Shown piece by piece: positions 1 through 6,194 of a stretch of DNA of 9,026 nucleotides. The DNA is from an uncultured Ruminococcus sp. (GTDB lineage: Bacteria > Bacillota > Clostridia > Oscillospirales > CAG-272): contig CADCPG010000191.1 in assembly GCA_902803255.1 (NCBI GenBank), positions 1 to 9,026 of the forward strand. Direction: 5' to 3'. Numbering within the stretch: the stretch's first letter is position 1; every line of letters starts with the position of its first letter. Under the pieces are notes generated by a model that was not told the origin of the DNA, ran no database searches, and was given only the letters and a program-made list of their open reading frames with translations. The translations under genes were made by a program, and so were the position numbers.

Positions 1-27
1 AAGATACGCCTTCACTTATATACTCGC

Positions 28-64
28 AAAAACCGGGCGGCTGATTACACCCGGACTGTTTTTT
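28..64. terminator. Probable bidirectional hairpin terminator
   Basis: CCGGG (33-37) pairs with CCCGG (50-54) around a 12-base loop. On the plus strand the stem is followed by ACTG and then six T (59-64). On the minus strand it is followed at once by five T (complement of A28-A32). The stem is short, so it is weaker than the hairpin at 76-105. It could be a back-up terminator for the amino-acid transporter operon on the minus strand and could also end a plus-strand gene lying left of the window. Bases 1-27 hold nothing I can identify. Confidence 0.5.
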
Positions 65-75
65 CAGATCCCGAC

Positions 76-105
76 AAAAGCCCGCCGCGCGGTCGGCGCG
101 GCGGG
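76..105 (-). terminator. Rho-independent terminator of the amino-acid ABC operon
   Basis: A perfect 10-bp GC-rich stem (81-90 with 96-105) has a 5-base loop. Reading the minus strand, it lies 20 bases past the ATPase stop codon and is followed by C and then four T (complement of 76-79). The T run is short but the stem is very stable. The position directly after the last gene of the minus-strand operon supports the call. Confidence 0.8.
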
Positions 106-125
106 AGGCGGTCATCAATGATTTT

Positions 126-947
126 TCAGGCCGTGTCATGCCCGGCAGTCCGTTCTCCGCCCGATACCGAGCCGATGAAAGCGCGCAGTCTCTCCGACGG
201 GCAGCCGGGGCCGAAGGCGGCCGACGAAGGTCCGTCGAACTCGACTTCTCCCCCGTCCATGAAGAGTATGCGGTCCGCTGCCTCAGCCGCGAAGGACATC
301 TCGTGAGTCACGACGATCATCGTCATCCTGTCGGCCGCGAGAGAGCGCATCACCTTCAGGACCTCGGCGGTAAGTTCGGGATCGAGGGCCGAGGTGGGCT
401 CGTCGAAGCAGAGAATGTCTGGCGACAGCGCCAGCGCCCTGGCTATCGCGACGCGCTGCTGCTGACCGCCCGAGAGTTCGCAGGGGTAGGCGCCGCCCCG
501 GTCGGACAGGCCGACCTTGCGCAGAAGACTCTCCGCCTTTTCGTCGAGCTCCGAGAGGAACGCGGCGCGTTTCGCCCTGTCCTTCATCTCCGGGTCCTCG
601 CGCATGCGGAGCTTCGGCGCGAGACAGAGGTTCTCCTTTACCGTGTACTGAGGAAACAGGTTGAAGTTCTGGAAGACAAGGCCGAAATGCAGCCTTCGCT
701 CGCGCAGTTCGTCCTCCTTCAGCTTCTTCGCGTCTCCGGCGTCGAAAAGGAGCTTTCCGTCGAGGTACATCCTCCCGCTGTCGGGAGTCACGAGGAAATT
801 GAGGCACCGTAGCAGGGTGGTCTTTCCCGAGCCGGAAGAGCCGATCACGGCGAGCGTCTCGCCCTTCCCGACCGTCAGATCTATTCCCTTCAGGACCTCC
901 GTCTTCCCAAACGATTTGTGAAAGTCCCTGATCTCAAGCAAAGCCAT
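126..947 (-). CDS. Polar amino acid ABC transporter, ATP-binding protein
   Basis: Cytoplasmic ATPase of a GlnQ/HisP-type amino-acid importer; it hydrolyses ATP to drive uptake through the permease encoded just upstream. All nucleotide-binding motifs are intact: Walker A GSSGSGKTT (36-44), Q-loop Gln93 in VFQNFNLFPQ, signature LSGGQ (158-162), Walker B ending in FDE with catalytic Glu183, D-loop SALD (186-189) and switch His215. At 273 residues it is somewhat longer than the usual 240-250; the extra length is a charged insertion at about 115-137 between the Q-loop and the signature, plus a short polar tail. The ATG at 947 follows a GAGGTG ribosome site, and the gene starts 9 bases after the permease stop, so it is the last gene of a three-gene operon. 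The exact amino acid carried cannot be read from this subunit. Confidence 0.95.
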   Translation of the reverse strand: MALLEIRDFHKSFGKTEVLKGIDLTVGKGETLAVIGSSGSGKTTLLRCLNFLVTPDSGRMYLDGKLLFDAGDAKKLKEDELRERRLHFGLVFQNFNLFPQYTVKENLCLAPKLRMREDPEMKDRAKRAAFLSELDEKAESLLRKVGLSDRGGAYPCELSGGQQQRVAIARALALSPDILCFDEPTSALDPELTAEVLKVMRSLAADRMTMIVVTHEMSFAAEAADRILFMDGGEVEFDGPSSAAFGPGCPSERLRAFIGSVSGGERTAGHDTA

Positions 948-956
948 TCCCGCACC

Positions 957-1652
957 TCACCCCGAGAAGTATGAGAGCTTTTTCTCGAGCCTTCCGAGCA
1001 GCAGCGTGAGCAGCCCGACGAAGGCCAGATAGAAGGCTCCGGTGTAGAAAAGCGGCCAGATCAGCGCTTTTGTCGCCGCCAGGTCCTTCGCCTGCTTGAT
1101 TATTTCGGCGACCATGATGCAGTTTGCGAGAGCGGTGTCCTTTATGAGAGTTATGATCTCGTTGGACATGGGAGGCACGATCCGTTTCACAACCTGCAGC
1201 AGGATCACCCGGAAGAATATCTGACTCTTCGTCATGCCCAGGACCTGCCCCGCCTCGTACTGACCGCGGCTTATGCTCTCGATGCCTCCGCGGTAGATCT
1301 CCGAGAAGTAGCACGCGTAGTTTACTGCAAACGCTATAAGCACCGCAATGATCCTTCCGGCGTCCTCGATCCCGTGGTTGAGCAGGAAATATCTGTCGAG
1401 ATCTCCGAAAAGCTGGTAATGGAACACGAGCCCGGGGACGTAGTAGATGATGAAGATCTGAAGCATGAGAGGCACTCCCCTGACGATCCAGACGAACACC
1501 TTCGATACTGCCGCCAGCGGCTTTATCCGGCTCATCGAGCAGAACGCGATCGGAAGTCCGAGCGGTATCGCGGCGGCGAGAGTCACTGCGAAGATCAGCA
1601 GCGATATGCGGAAGCCGCGCAGCAGGAAAGCGGTGATCTCAAGAAAAGACAT
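957..1652 (-). CDS. Polar amino acid ABC transporter, permease (HisM/GlnP type)
   Basis: Integral membrane subunit of the same importer, forming the translocation pathway, probably as a homodimer because only one permease gene is present. It is 231 residues, normal for the family, with about five hydrophobic segments (roughly 10-38, 50-77, 98-118, 165-185 and 197-220). The cytoplasmic coupling loop that docks on the ATPase is clear: QYEAGQVLGM at 131-140, a good match to the EAA motif, followed by a conserved Pro-Pro and 'IKDTALA' (170-176) typical of amino-acid permeases. The start codon lies 3 bases after the stop of the binding-protein gene. The ribosome site ahead of it is poor (GAAAAAG), so translation is probably coupled to the upstream gene. 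Confidence 0.94.
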   Translation of the reverse strand: MSFLEITAFLLRGFRISLLIFAVTLAAAIPLGLPIAFCSMSRIKPLAAVSKVFVWIVRGVPLMLQIFIIYYVPGLVFHYQLFGDLDRYFLLNHGIEDAGRIIAVLIAFAVNYACYFSEIYRGGIESISRGQYEAGQVLGMTKSQIFFRVILLQVVKRIVPPMSNEIITLIKDTALANCIMVAEIIKQAKDLAATKALIWPLFYTGAFYLAFVGLLTLLLGRLEKKLSYFSG

Positions 1653-1655
1653 GCT

Positions 1656-2459
1656 TTACTTTTTCTGGTCGGTAAAGTCTGTGACGACAGAGTTGCGCAC
1701 TCCGTATTTCTCGCCGAGCGACGCGAGCGTCCCGTCGGCGGCGAGCTTCTCGAACTGCTCATTGACGGCAGAAGTCAGTTCGCTTCCCTTCGCGAATCCG
1801 ACCGCATAGTATTCGACGTCGCCAGACAGCGCCTCGACGACCGCCAGGTTCGCGTAGTCGCCCTTGCCGCAGTAGCTCTTCGCGAGCTGCGCGTCGAGCA
1901 CGGCGAAGTCCGCCGTCCCGGCGTTGACCTCGAGCAGCGCGTCTGTCTGCTTCGTCACGCCCTTGACGGTCGCGCCTTCGAAATTCTTCGCGTAGGTCTC
2001 GCCGGCGGATCCGGATTCGGCCTCGCCGATCTTGCCCTTCAGATCATCGGCCGTCGCTATGCCGCTGTCCTTCTTTGCCACGACGACCTGTCTGTTCTCC
2101 ATATAGTTGTAGGAGAAATCGACCTTCTCGGAACGCGCGATACCGTCGTCGTCGGAGGCGTTGGCGGTAAATCCGTTCCAGATGCAGTCGATGTTGCCCG
2201 AGGCGAGGTCGGTGTACTTGGCATCCCAGCTTATCTCCTTGAACACGACGGTGTACCCGAGCGCCTCAAAGACTTTTTTAGCGAGTTCGGTGTCGAATCC
2301 GACGAGCTCGCCCCCGTCGTCGGTGTAGTTCATCGGCTCGTATATCGTATATCCGACGGTGACCGTCTTTCCGCCGCCCGAGCACCCGGCCGCGAGCAGT
2401 GCTACGCCGGTCATGAGGATCGCGAGCATGAGCGAAATTGTTCTCTTTGCGTTTTTCAT
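1656..2459 (-). CDS. Amino acid ABC transporter substrate-binding lipoprotein (SBP_bac_3 family)
   Basis: Surface-anchored receptor that captures an amino acid and delivers it to the permease. The N-terminus is a lipoprotein signal (Lys/Arg, hydrophobic core, lipobox LAAG-Cys26); Cys26 would be lipidated. The mature part follows family 3: YTIYEPMNYTDDGGELVGFDTEL begins at about 37, the 'LASGNIDCIWNGFTA' ligand-pocket strand lies at about 85-99, and Arg109 in 'GIARSEKVDFS' sits where the family's carboxylate-binding Arg is usually found. Length is 267, normal. The ligand is not decided by sequence; polar amino acids including cystine are all possible. First gene of the operon, with AAGGAGA about 13 bases ahead of the ATG, a rather long spacing. 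Transcription probably starts near 2600 and may be controlled by the inverted repeat at 2593-2624. Confidence 0.94.
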   Translation of the reverse strand: MKNAKRTISLMLAILMTGVALLAAGCSGGGKTVTVGYTIYEPMNYTDDGGELVGFDTELAKKVFEALGYTVVFKEISWDAKYTDLASGNIDCIWNGFTANASDDDGIARSEKVDFSYNYMENRQVVVAKKDSGIATADDLKGKIGEAESGSAGETYAKNFEGATVKGVTKQTDALLEVNAGTADFAVLDAQLAKSYCGKGDYANLAVVEALSGDVEYYAVGFAKGSELTSAVNEQFEKLAADGTLASLGEKYGVRNSVVTDFTDQKK

Positions 2460-2600
2460 CGTTTTCTTTTTTCTCCTTCTTCTTCTTTTTTCTCTTTAAT
2501 TCCGTTATTCAGTTGTCCCGGAAAAGCGCGGGAGGATGTCACATCACATCCGGCCCGACCCGAAGCGGTCGCGGCGAAACACGCTTTATCGTGGTAAAGT
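2460..2600 (-). other. Leader (5' UTR) of the amino-acid ABC operon
   Basis: This stretch lies between the predicted start of transcription (about 2600) and the binding-protein ATG. Two small hairpins are visible: GGATGT (2534-2539) with ACATCC (2546-2551), and CGACC (2556-2560) with GGTCG (2567-2571). The last 40 bases before the gene are almost pure purine on the transcript, including the AAGGAGA ribosome site. I see no T-box, lysine, SAM or glycine riboswitch signature and no terminator-like hairpin with a T run, so any regulation here is unproven. Confidence 0.4.
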
Positions 2601-2624
2601 GATAATATGATATCACAATTTACC
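2593..2624. promoter_or_regulatory. Candidate operator: interrupted inverted repeat
   Basis: GGTAAA-GTGATA (2593-2604) is mirrored by TATCAC-AA-TTTACC (2611-2624) across a 6-base centre, with a 2-base insertion in the right arm. The inner GTGATA-N6-TATCAC is perfect. The repeat covers the -10 box and part of the spacer of the minus-strand promoter, where a bound repressor would block transcription of the amino-acid transporter operon. No regulator gene is in the window, so the protein that binds is unknown. Confidence 0.5.
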
Positions 2625-2635
2625 TGATTTGTCAA
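2607..2635 (-). promoter_or_regulatory. Promoter of the amino-acid ABC operon
   Basis: Read on the minus strand: TTGACA (complement of 2630-2635), a 17-base spacer, then TATCAT (complement of 2607-2612). This is a perfect -35 and a five-of-six -10 for the housekeeping sigma factor, pointing at the binding-protein gene. The start point would be near 2600. Confidence 0.75.
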
Positions 2636-2663
2636 GCCTCCCCCGCCCGATGCAAACATTTTA

Positions 2664-2692
2664 TTGACATTCGGGGCTCAATATAGTAAAAT
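2664..2692 (+). promoter_or_regulatory. Promoter of the lipoprotein gene and possibly the whole right-hand operon
   Basis: TTGACA (2664-2669), a 17-base spacer, then TAAAAT (2687-2692): a near-consensus housekeeping promoter in an AT-rich island of an otherwise GC-rich sequence. The start point would be near 2699, giving a short leader of about 30 nt. A GGGAG ribosome site (2717-2721) lies 8 bases ahead of the ATG at 2730. It is the only convincing plus-strand promoter I see before 8939. Confidence 0.8.
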
Positions 2693-2729
2693 ATATCCGA
2701 AATAATATTACTTTCCGGGAGATAGGAAA

Positions 2730-4196
2730 ATGAAAAAGATCCTTTCACTCATTCTTGCCGCGCTGATGCTCGCGGCAGTGTTCTGCGCTTCTTCCTGCGC
2801 CGGCGAAAGCGGGACCGAAGGCCCCGGCTCCTCCGCCGCGGCCGACAGCGGGACCGTCGCCGAGACCGCCGCGGAAACCGCGCTGAAGCCCGACCTGCCC
2901 GACGTCAAATTCGGCGGCAGTTTCGTCATCGCCTCGGGATACGTGACCGACAGCAAGTACACGAGCACCGCGATCACCGCCGACACCGTGAACGGCGACG
3001 TCATCAACGACGCCATATACGAGCGGACGGTGACCGTCGAGTCGCTCTTCGACATCAAGATCGAAGTCCTCGACGTCAACTACACCAAGATCAACAACTC
3101 GGTCAAGACCGGCACACGCGAGTACGACATCGGCACCGCGACGACCTCCGAGATCATGAGCATACTCACCGCAGGCTCGGCGATCAACCTCAACGAAGTC
3201 GAGTCGATCGACCTCGACATGCCCTGGTGGGATCAGAACGCCAAGAGCAAGTTCGCCGTCGCCGACAAACTCTACTACACTCTCAGCGACTTCTTCATCA
3301 CCGGCATCGACAACTGCAGATGCACCTACTTCAACAAGGACCTCGCCTCCTCGCTCAACCTCGGCAGCCTCTACGAACTTGTCGATAAAAACGAGTGGAC
3401 GATAGACAGGATGAAAGAGATGTCGGTCGTAGCCGTGGACGACAAAAACGGCGACCAGAAGATAGACACGAACGACCAGCTCGGTATCGTCAACAACGCC
3501 ACGACCTTCTACGAGGTCATGCTGACCGGCTGCAACGCCGAAGTCATGAAGCAGGGCGAGGGGAACATTCCCTACTGGACCGGCGCCGAGGAGCAGGAAT
3601 TCTTCGTCGGCATCTACACGAAGCTGCTCGACCTCTTCTCCAAGGACGGCGGATACCTCATCACCTCCACCGACGACGGCCGCCGCATGTTCAAGAACGG
3701 CAACTCCCTCTTCACCTGCGACACGATGTTCCTCTGCTCCGACATGCGCCAGAATTCGGACATCAACTTCGGCATCATGCCGGTACCGAAATACAGCGCG
3801 GACCAGGAGAAGTACTATCACGTCAGCCCGAACCCCGACGTCTTCTTCATCATCCCCGGAACGACCGACGAGACCGAACGCTGCGGCGTCATGCTTGAGG
3901 CGCTCTCATACTATTCCAGCGCCTACTATTCCGACAGCGCCCTCATGCCCAGCTACTTCGATCTTGCCCTGACGACCAAGTCCGCGCCCGACGTCGATTC
4001 GTCGAACAACCTTCAGATCGTCCACGACAACATCTCGTACATCATCAAGCTTGCCGGCACGGTCTATTCCGGCGCCGTCTTCTCTCAGTTCGAAAACGGC
4101 AACTACAATATCACCAGCACGCTCAACACGATGAACAAGAGCAACTCGAAGACGCTCCGCGACGTTCTCGCGTCGCTCGGAGTCGAAGCCGACTGA
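2730..4196 (+). CDS. Extracellular solute-binding-type lipoprotein with an EF-hand loop
   Basis: Predicted surface lipoprotein of 488 residues resembling family 1 (carbohydrate-type) solute-binding proteins. The signal peptide is residues 1-22 with Cys23 as the lipidation site (Ala-Ser-Ser-Cys, a loose lipobox). A Ser/Ala/Glu/Thr-rich linker follows to about 55, then the folded part. Family-like landmarks are 'PWWDQNA' (165-171), 'LYYTLSDFF' (181-189), 'CTYFNKDLA' (198-206), 'NEWTIDRM' (221-228) and 'FGIMPVPKY' (347-355). Residues 238-249 form a canonical 12-residue EF-hand loop (Asp238, Asn240, Asp242, Asp246, Asp249), as many such proteins have. No sugar ABC permease or ATPase lies in the window, so it is either an orphan receptor or belongs with genes elsewhere. 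Codon use is strongly C-ending, suggesting high expression. It lies 45 bases before the carrier-protein gene with no terminator between, so co-transcription with the dlt-like module is plausible. Confidence 0.82.
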   Translation: MKKILSLILAALMLAAVFCASSCAGESGTEGPGSSAAADSGTVAETAAETALKPDLPDVKFGGSFVIASGYVTDSKYTSTAITADTVNGDVINDAIYERTVTVESLFDIKIEVLDVNYTKINNSVKTGTREYDIGTATTSEIMSILTAGSAINLNEVESIDLDMPWWDQNAKSKFAVADKLYYTLSDFFITGIDNCRCTYFNKDLASSLNLGSLYELVDKNEWTIDRMKEMSVVAVDDKNGDQKIDTNDQLGIVNNATTFYEVMLTGCNAEVMKQGEGNIPYWTGAEEQEFFVGIYTKLLDLFSKDGGYLITSTDDGRRMFKNGNSLFTCDTMFLCSDMRQNSDINFGIMPVPKYSADQEKYYHVSPNPDVFFIIPGTTDETERCGVMLEALSYYSSAYYSDSALMPSYFDLALTTKSAPDVDSSNNLQIVHDNISYIIKLAGTVYSGAVFSQFENGNYNITSTLNTMNKSNSKTLRDVLASLGVEAD

Positions 4197-4241
4197 CCGC
4201 CGCGCCGCCCGCAAAAAAACTGTAAAGATTAGACTTGTTAA

Positions 4242-4490
4242 GTGAAAATGACAAAAGAAGAGATCAAAGAAAAAGTAATTGAGATCCTCGGGGACATAAA
4301 CCCCGACATCGACTACAGCGCCGAAACGTCGCTGATCGACGGAGGCCTGCTCGACTCGTTCGACATAGTATCGCTCGTCGGCGAGCTCAACGACGCCTTC
4401 GACATCAGCATCACCGTCGTCGATCTCGTCCCCGAGAACTTCAACTCGGCCGACGCGATGGCGGAGCTCGTCGGAAGGCTCGCCGGCTGA
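4242..4490 (+). CDS. DltC-like aminoacyl carrier protein
   Basis: Small acidic carrier protein (82 residues) that would hold an activated amino acid as a thioester on phosphopantetheine. The attachment Ser39 lies in GGLLDSFD, matching the 'EEGLLDSF' of DltC more closely than the DSL motif of fatty-acid carriers. The following helix and 'FDISITVVDLVPENFNSADAM' (53-73) match the DltC pattern of a hydrophobic strand, then an acidic loop with Phe/Trp-Asn. Two starts are possible: GTG at 4242 and ATG at 4248 (two residues shorter). Neither has a clear ribosome site, and the ATG is the more ordinary choice. The spacer ahead (4211-4250) is AT-rich and unlike its surroundings. Likely partners are the ligase at 6195-7784, which would load it, and the MBOAT at 4571-6172, which would unload it. 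A fatty-acid or polyketide carrier is unlikely given this context. Confidence 0.9.
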   Translation: MKMTKEEIKEKVIEILGDINPDIDYSAETSLIDGGLLDSFDIVSLVGELNDAFDISITVVDLVPENFNSADAMAELVGRLAG

Positions 4491-4514
4491 ACCCGGCTCC
4501 GCGGGTAGGTTTTT
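4491..4514 (+). terminator. Weak terminator-like hairpin between carrier and MBOAT genes
   Basis: ACCCG (4491-4495) pairs with CGGGT (4502-4506) around a 6-base loop, followed by AGG and five T (4510-4514). It begins right after the carrier stop codon. The stem is only 5 bp, so it probably acts as a partial terminator at most, giving more carrier than membrane enzyme, rather than ending the operon. GCCGG at 4517-4521 could also pair back to CCGGC at 4483-4487 and partly hide the GGAGG at 4520-4524. Confidence 0.35.
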
Positions 4515-4531
4515 CCGCCGGAGGCCGCACG

Positions 4532-4570
4532 GTGATACAGATACCGAATAAAACGAAAGGCATCGCGTAA
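4532..4570 (+). CDS. Possible 12-residue leader peptide abutting the MBOAT gene
   Basis: A GTG at 4532 is placed 7 bases after a perfect GGAGG (4520-4524) and opens a 12-codon frame (MIQIPNKTKGIA) whose TAA (4568-4570) is immediately followed by the MBOAT ATG at 4571. The strong ribosome site belongs to the tiny frame; the MBOAT's own site is a weaker AAAGG (4556-4560) inside it. The layout suggests translational coupling. The peptide has no membrane segment or aromatic tail, so it does not resemble DltX. It may also be chance. Confidence 0.3.
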   Translation: MIQIPNKTKGIA

Positions 4571-6172
4571 ATGTCGCTCATCTCGCTAACGTTCGCAATA
4601 TTTTTCGCCGCCGTACTGCTGCTCTACTACCTGCTGCCGCGCGTGACGCAGCCATACCTGCTGCTCGCCGCCAGCCTGGTGTTCTACCTGTGGTCGGGGC
4701 CGAAATACATAGTCTATATCGCCGTCTCCGCCTCCGTGACGTACGCCGCCGCCCTGCTCGCGGGAAGGACTTCATCCCGGTTCGCCGCCGTTTCGGCCGA
4801 ACTGAAGAGCAGCCTGCCTCCCGAAGAGTACAAAAAAAAGGCGGCGGCCGCCGCGCGGAAAGGCAGACTCATCATCGGACTTGCGCTTGCCGTCGATCTC
4901 GCGATACTCGTCGTCATAAAGTATCTCGACTTCATTCTCGGCAACATCCTCCCGCTGTTCGGGGGCGCCGCCGCGAGATTTGCCGGTCTGCGGCTCGTGA
5001 TGCCGCTCGGACTCTCGTATTTCACCTTCGGAGCCGTCGGATATCTTATCGACGTCAGCCGGGGCAAATACCCAGCCGAGAGGAATTTCGCGAAGTTCGC
5101 TCTCTATATGACGTATTTTCCGCACATCATACAGGGCCCCATTCCCCGCTTCGACAAGCTCGCCCCGCAGTTTTCGGTCCCCCACGCCTTCGATATCGAC
5201 AGGATACTCGACGGCTTCCGGCTGATCCTCTGGGGCTGCTTCAAGATCCTTATGCTCTCAGCCTCGCTGGCTCCGGCCGTCAGTGCGATGGCCGACAGCC
5301 ACGCGTCGATGGGCGGCCTTGAGATCTGGCTGCGCATGACGGCCTGGGGCCTTCAGCTTTACGCCGACTTCTCGGGAGGCATCGACATCGTCACCGGTGT
5401 CTCGGAGTGCTTCGGCATAGGGCTCGAGGAAAACTTCAGGCGCCCGTATTTCGCCACCGACCTCACCGACTACTGGAACAGGTGGCATATCTCGCTGTCG
5501 GGCTGGCTCAAGGATTACGTGTTCTATCCGATGGCGCTCTCGAAGCGCTTCGCCAGATTTTCCAAGTACCTCAAGAAAAAGCACGGCAAATTCATAGCCA
5601 AGACCGTGCCGGTCGGCCTGCTCTCGATCCTGCTCTTCACGCTGGTCGGACTGTGGCACGGCGCGAACTGGGGAGAGATCCTCTTCGGAGTCTTCAACGG
5701 CGTCATCATCATGACTTCGACACTGCTCGAGCCGCTCTTCCAGAAGATCAGAAAGCCGCTGAAAATGGACAGTCTGCTCATCTGGAGGATATTCCGCTCG
5801 CTCCGCACCTTCATCGTGATCACGCTCACGAGAGTCATCTCGAGGGCTCCCGGCATCCCCGCGGCAATGTCGTTTTACCGCAAGATGTTCACCTCTCCCG
5901 GCATCGGCGGATTCATCTCGGAATTCTCCGAAGGCGGAAGGTTCGCCGGCTTTGACATACTGTCATATCTTCCGGTGTTCATCGGAGCCGCGGCGCTATT
6001 TGCCGTCAGCCTGACCGAGGAGATCACTCCGTCCCACAGCGTCCGGAAGCTCCTCTCGGAGCGGCCTGTGCTGCGTGTGGCGCTTGAAGTGCTCTGCGTC
6101 GCGGTGATAGTAGTGTTCGGCACGTACGGGCTCGGGTACGACGCGTCGGGCTTCATTTACGCCGGGAACTGA
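4571..6172 (+). CDS. Membrane-bound O-acyltransferase (MBOAT), DltB/AlgI-like
   Basis: Polytopic membrane enzyme that, by homology, takes an acyl or aminoacyl group from the carrier on the cytoplasmic side and passes it to a hydroxyl acceptor outside. Landmarks in order: N-terminal hydrophobic segments (5-23, 28-64), a Lys-rich cytoplasmic loop (about 65-99), 'GLSYFTFGAVGYLID' (147-161), 'YFPHIIQGPIPR' (182-193), 'QLYADFSGG' (262-270), 'DYWNRWHISLSGWLKDYVFYP' (300-320) with conserved His306, and 'GLWHGANWGEILFG' (360-373) with the catalytic-type His363. At 533 residues it is longer than DltB (about 400) and close to AlgI-type proteins. The C-terminus ends Gly-Phe-Ile-Tyr-Ala-Gly-Asn; its Phe-Ile-Tyr resembles the tail of DltX and of AlgI-type MBOATs. 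A stop codon directly precedes the ATG, so no longer start exists. No SGNH or DltD partner is seen nearby. Confidence 0.93.
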   Translation: MSLISLTFAIFFAAVLLLYYLLPRVTQPYLLLAASLVFYLWSGPKYIVYIAVSASVTYAAALLAGRTSSRFAAVSAELKSSLPPEEYKKKAAAAARKGRLIIGLALAVDLAILVVIKYLDFILGNILPLFGGAAARFAGLRLVMPLGLSYFTFGAVGYLIDVSRGKYPAERNFAKFALYMTYFPHIIQGPIPRFDKLAPQFSVPHAFDIDRILDGFRLILWGCFKILMLSASLAPAVSAMADSHASMGGLEIWLRMTAWGLQLYADFSGGIDIVTGVSECFGIGLEENFRRPYFATDLTDYWNRWHISLSGWLKDYVFYPMALSKRFARFSKYLKKKHGKFIAKTVPVGLLSILLFTLVGLWHGANWGEILFGVFNGVIIMTSTLLEPLFQKIRKPLKMDSLLIWRIFRSLRTFIVITLTRVISRAPGIPAAMSFYRKMFTSPGIGGFISEFSEGGRFAGFDILSYLPVFIGAAALFAVSLTEEITPSHSVRKLLSERPVLRVALEVLCVAVIVVFGTYGLGYDASGFIYAGN

Positions 6173-6194
6173 AACGGGGGAAAACTGAGTTATC

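Noticed and set aside
1..306. Plus-strand frame open from base 1 through about 306
   Set aside because: It crosses two terminator hairpins and then runs antisense to the ATPase gene; nothing supports coding.
1374..2597. 407-codon plus-strand open frame opposite the permease and binding-protein genes
   Set aside because: It is antisense to two clearly conserved transporter genes, its protein is charged, low-complexity and unlike any family, and GC-rich third positions produce such shadows.
2456..2659. 67-codon minus-strand frame overlapping the binding-protein start by 4 bases (ATGA)
   Set aside because: It would begin upstream of the predicted -35/-10 of the same strand and encodes the purine-rich leader as Lys/Glu; no ribosome site supports it.
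3441..3476. Dockerin or cellulosome link from the EF-hand loop
   Set aside because: Only one loop is present and dockerins need two in tandem; a single loop is common in family 1 binding proteins.
2745..3821. 358-codon minus-strand open frame opposite the binding-type lipoprotein
   Set aside because: Val/Asp/Gly/Glu-rich shadow of a strongly C-ending gene on the other strand, with no domain or signal.
4197..4241. A separate promoter for the carrier gene
   Set aside because: The spacer is AT-rich at its right end, but no -35 and only a poor -10 (TAAAGAT) could be found.
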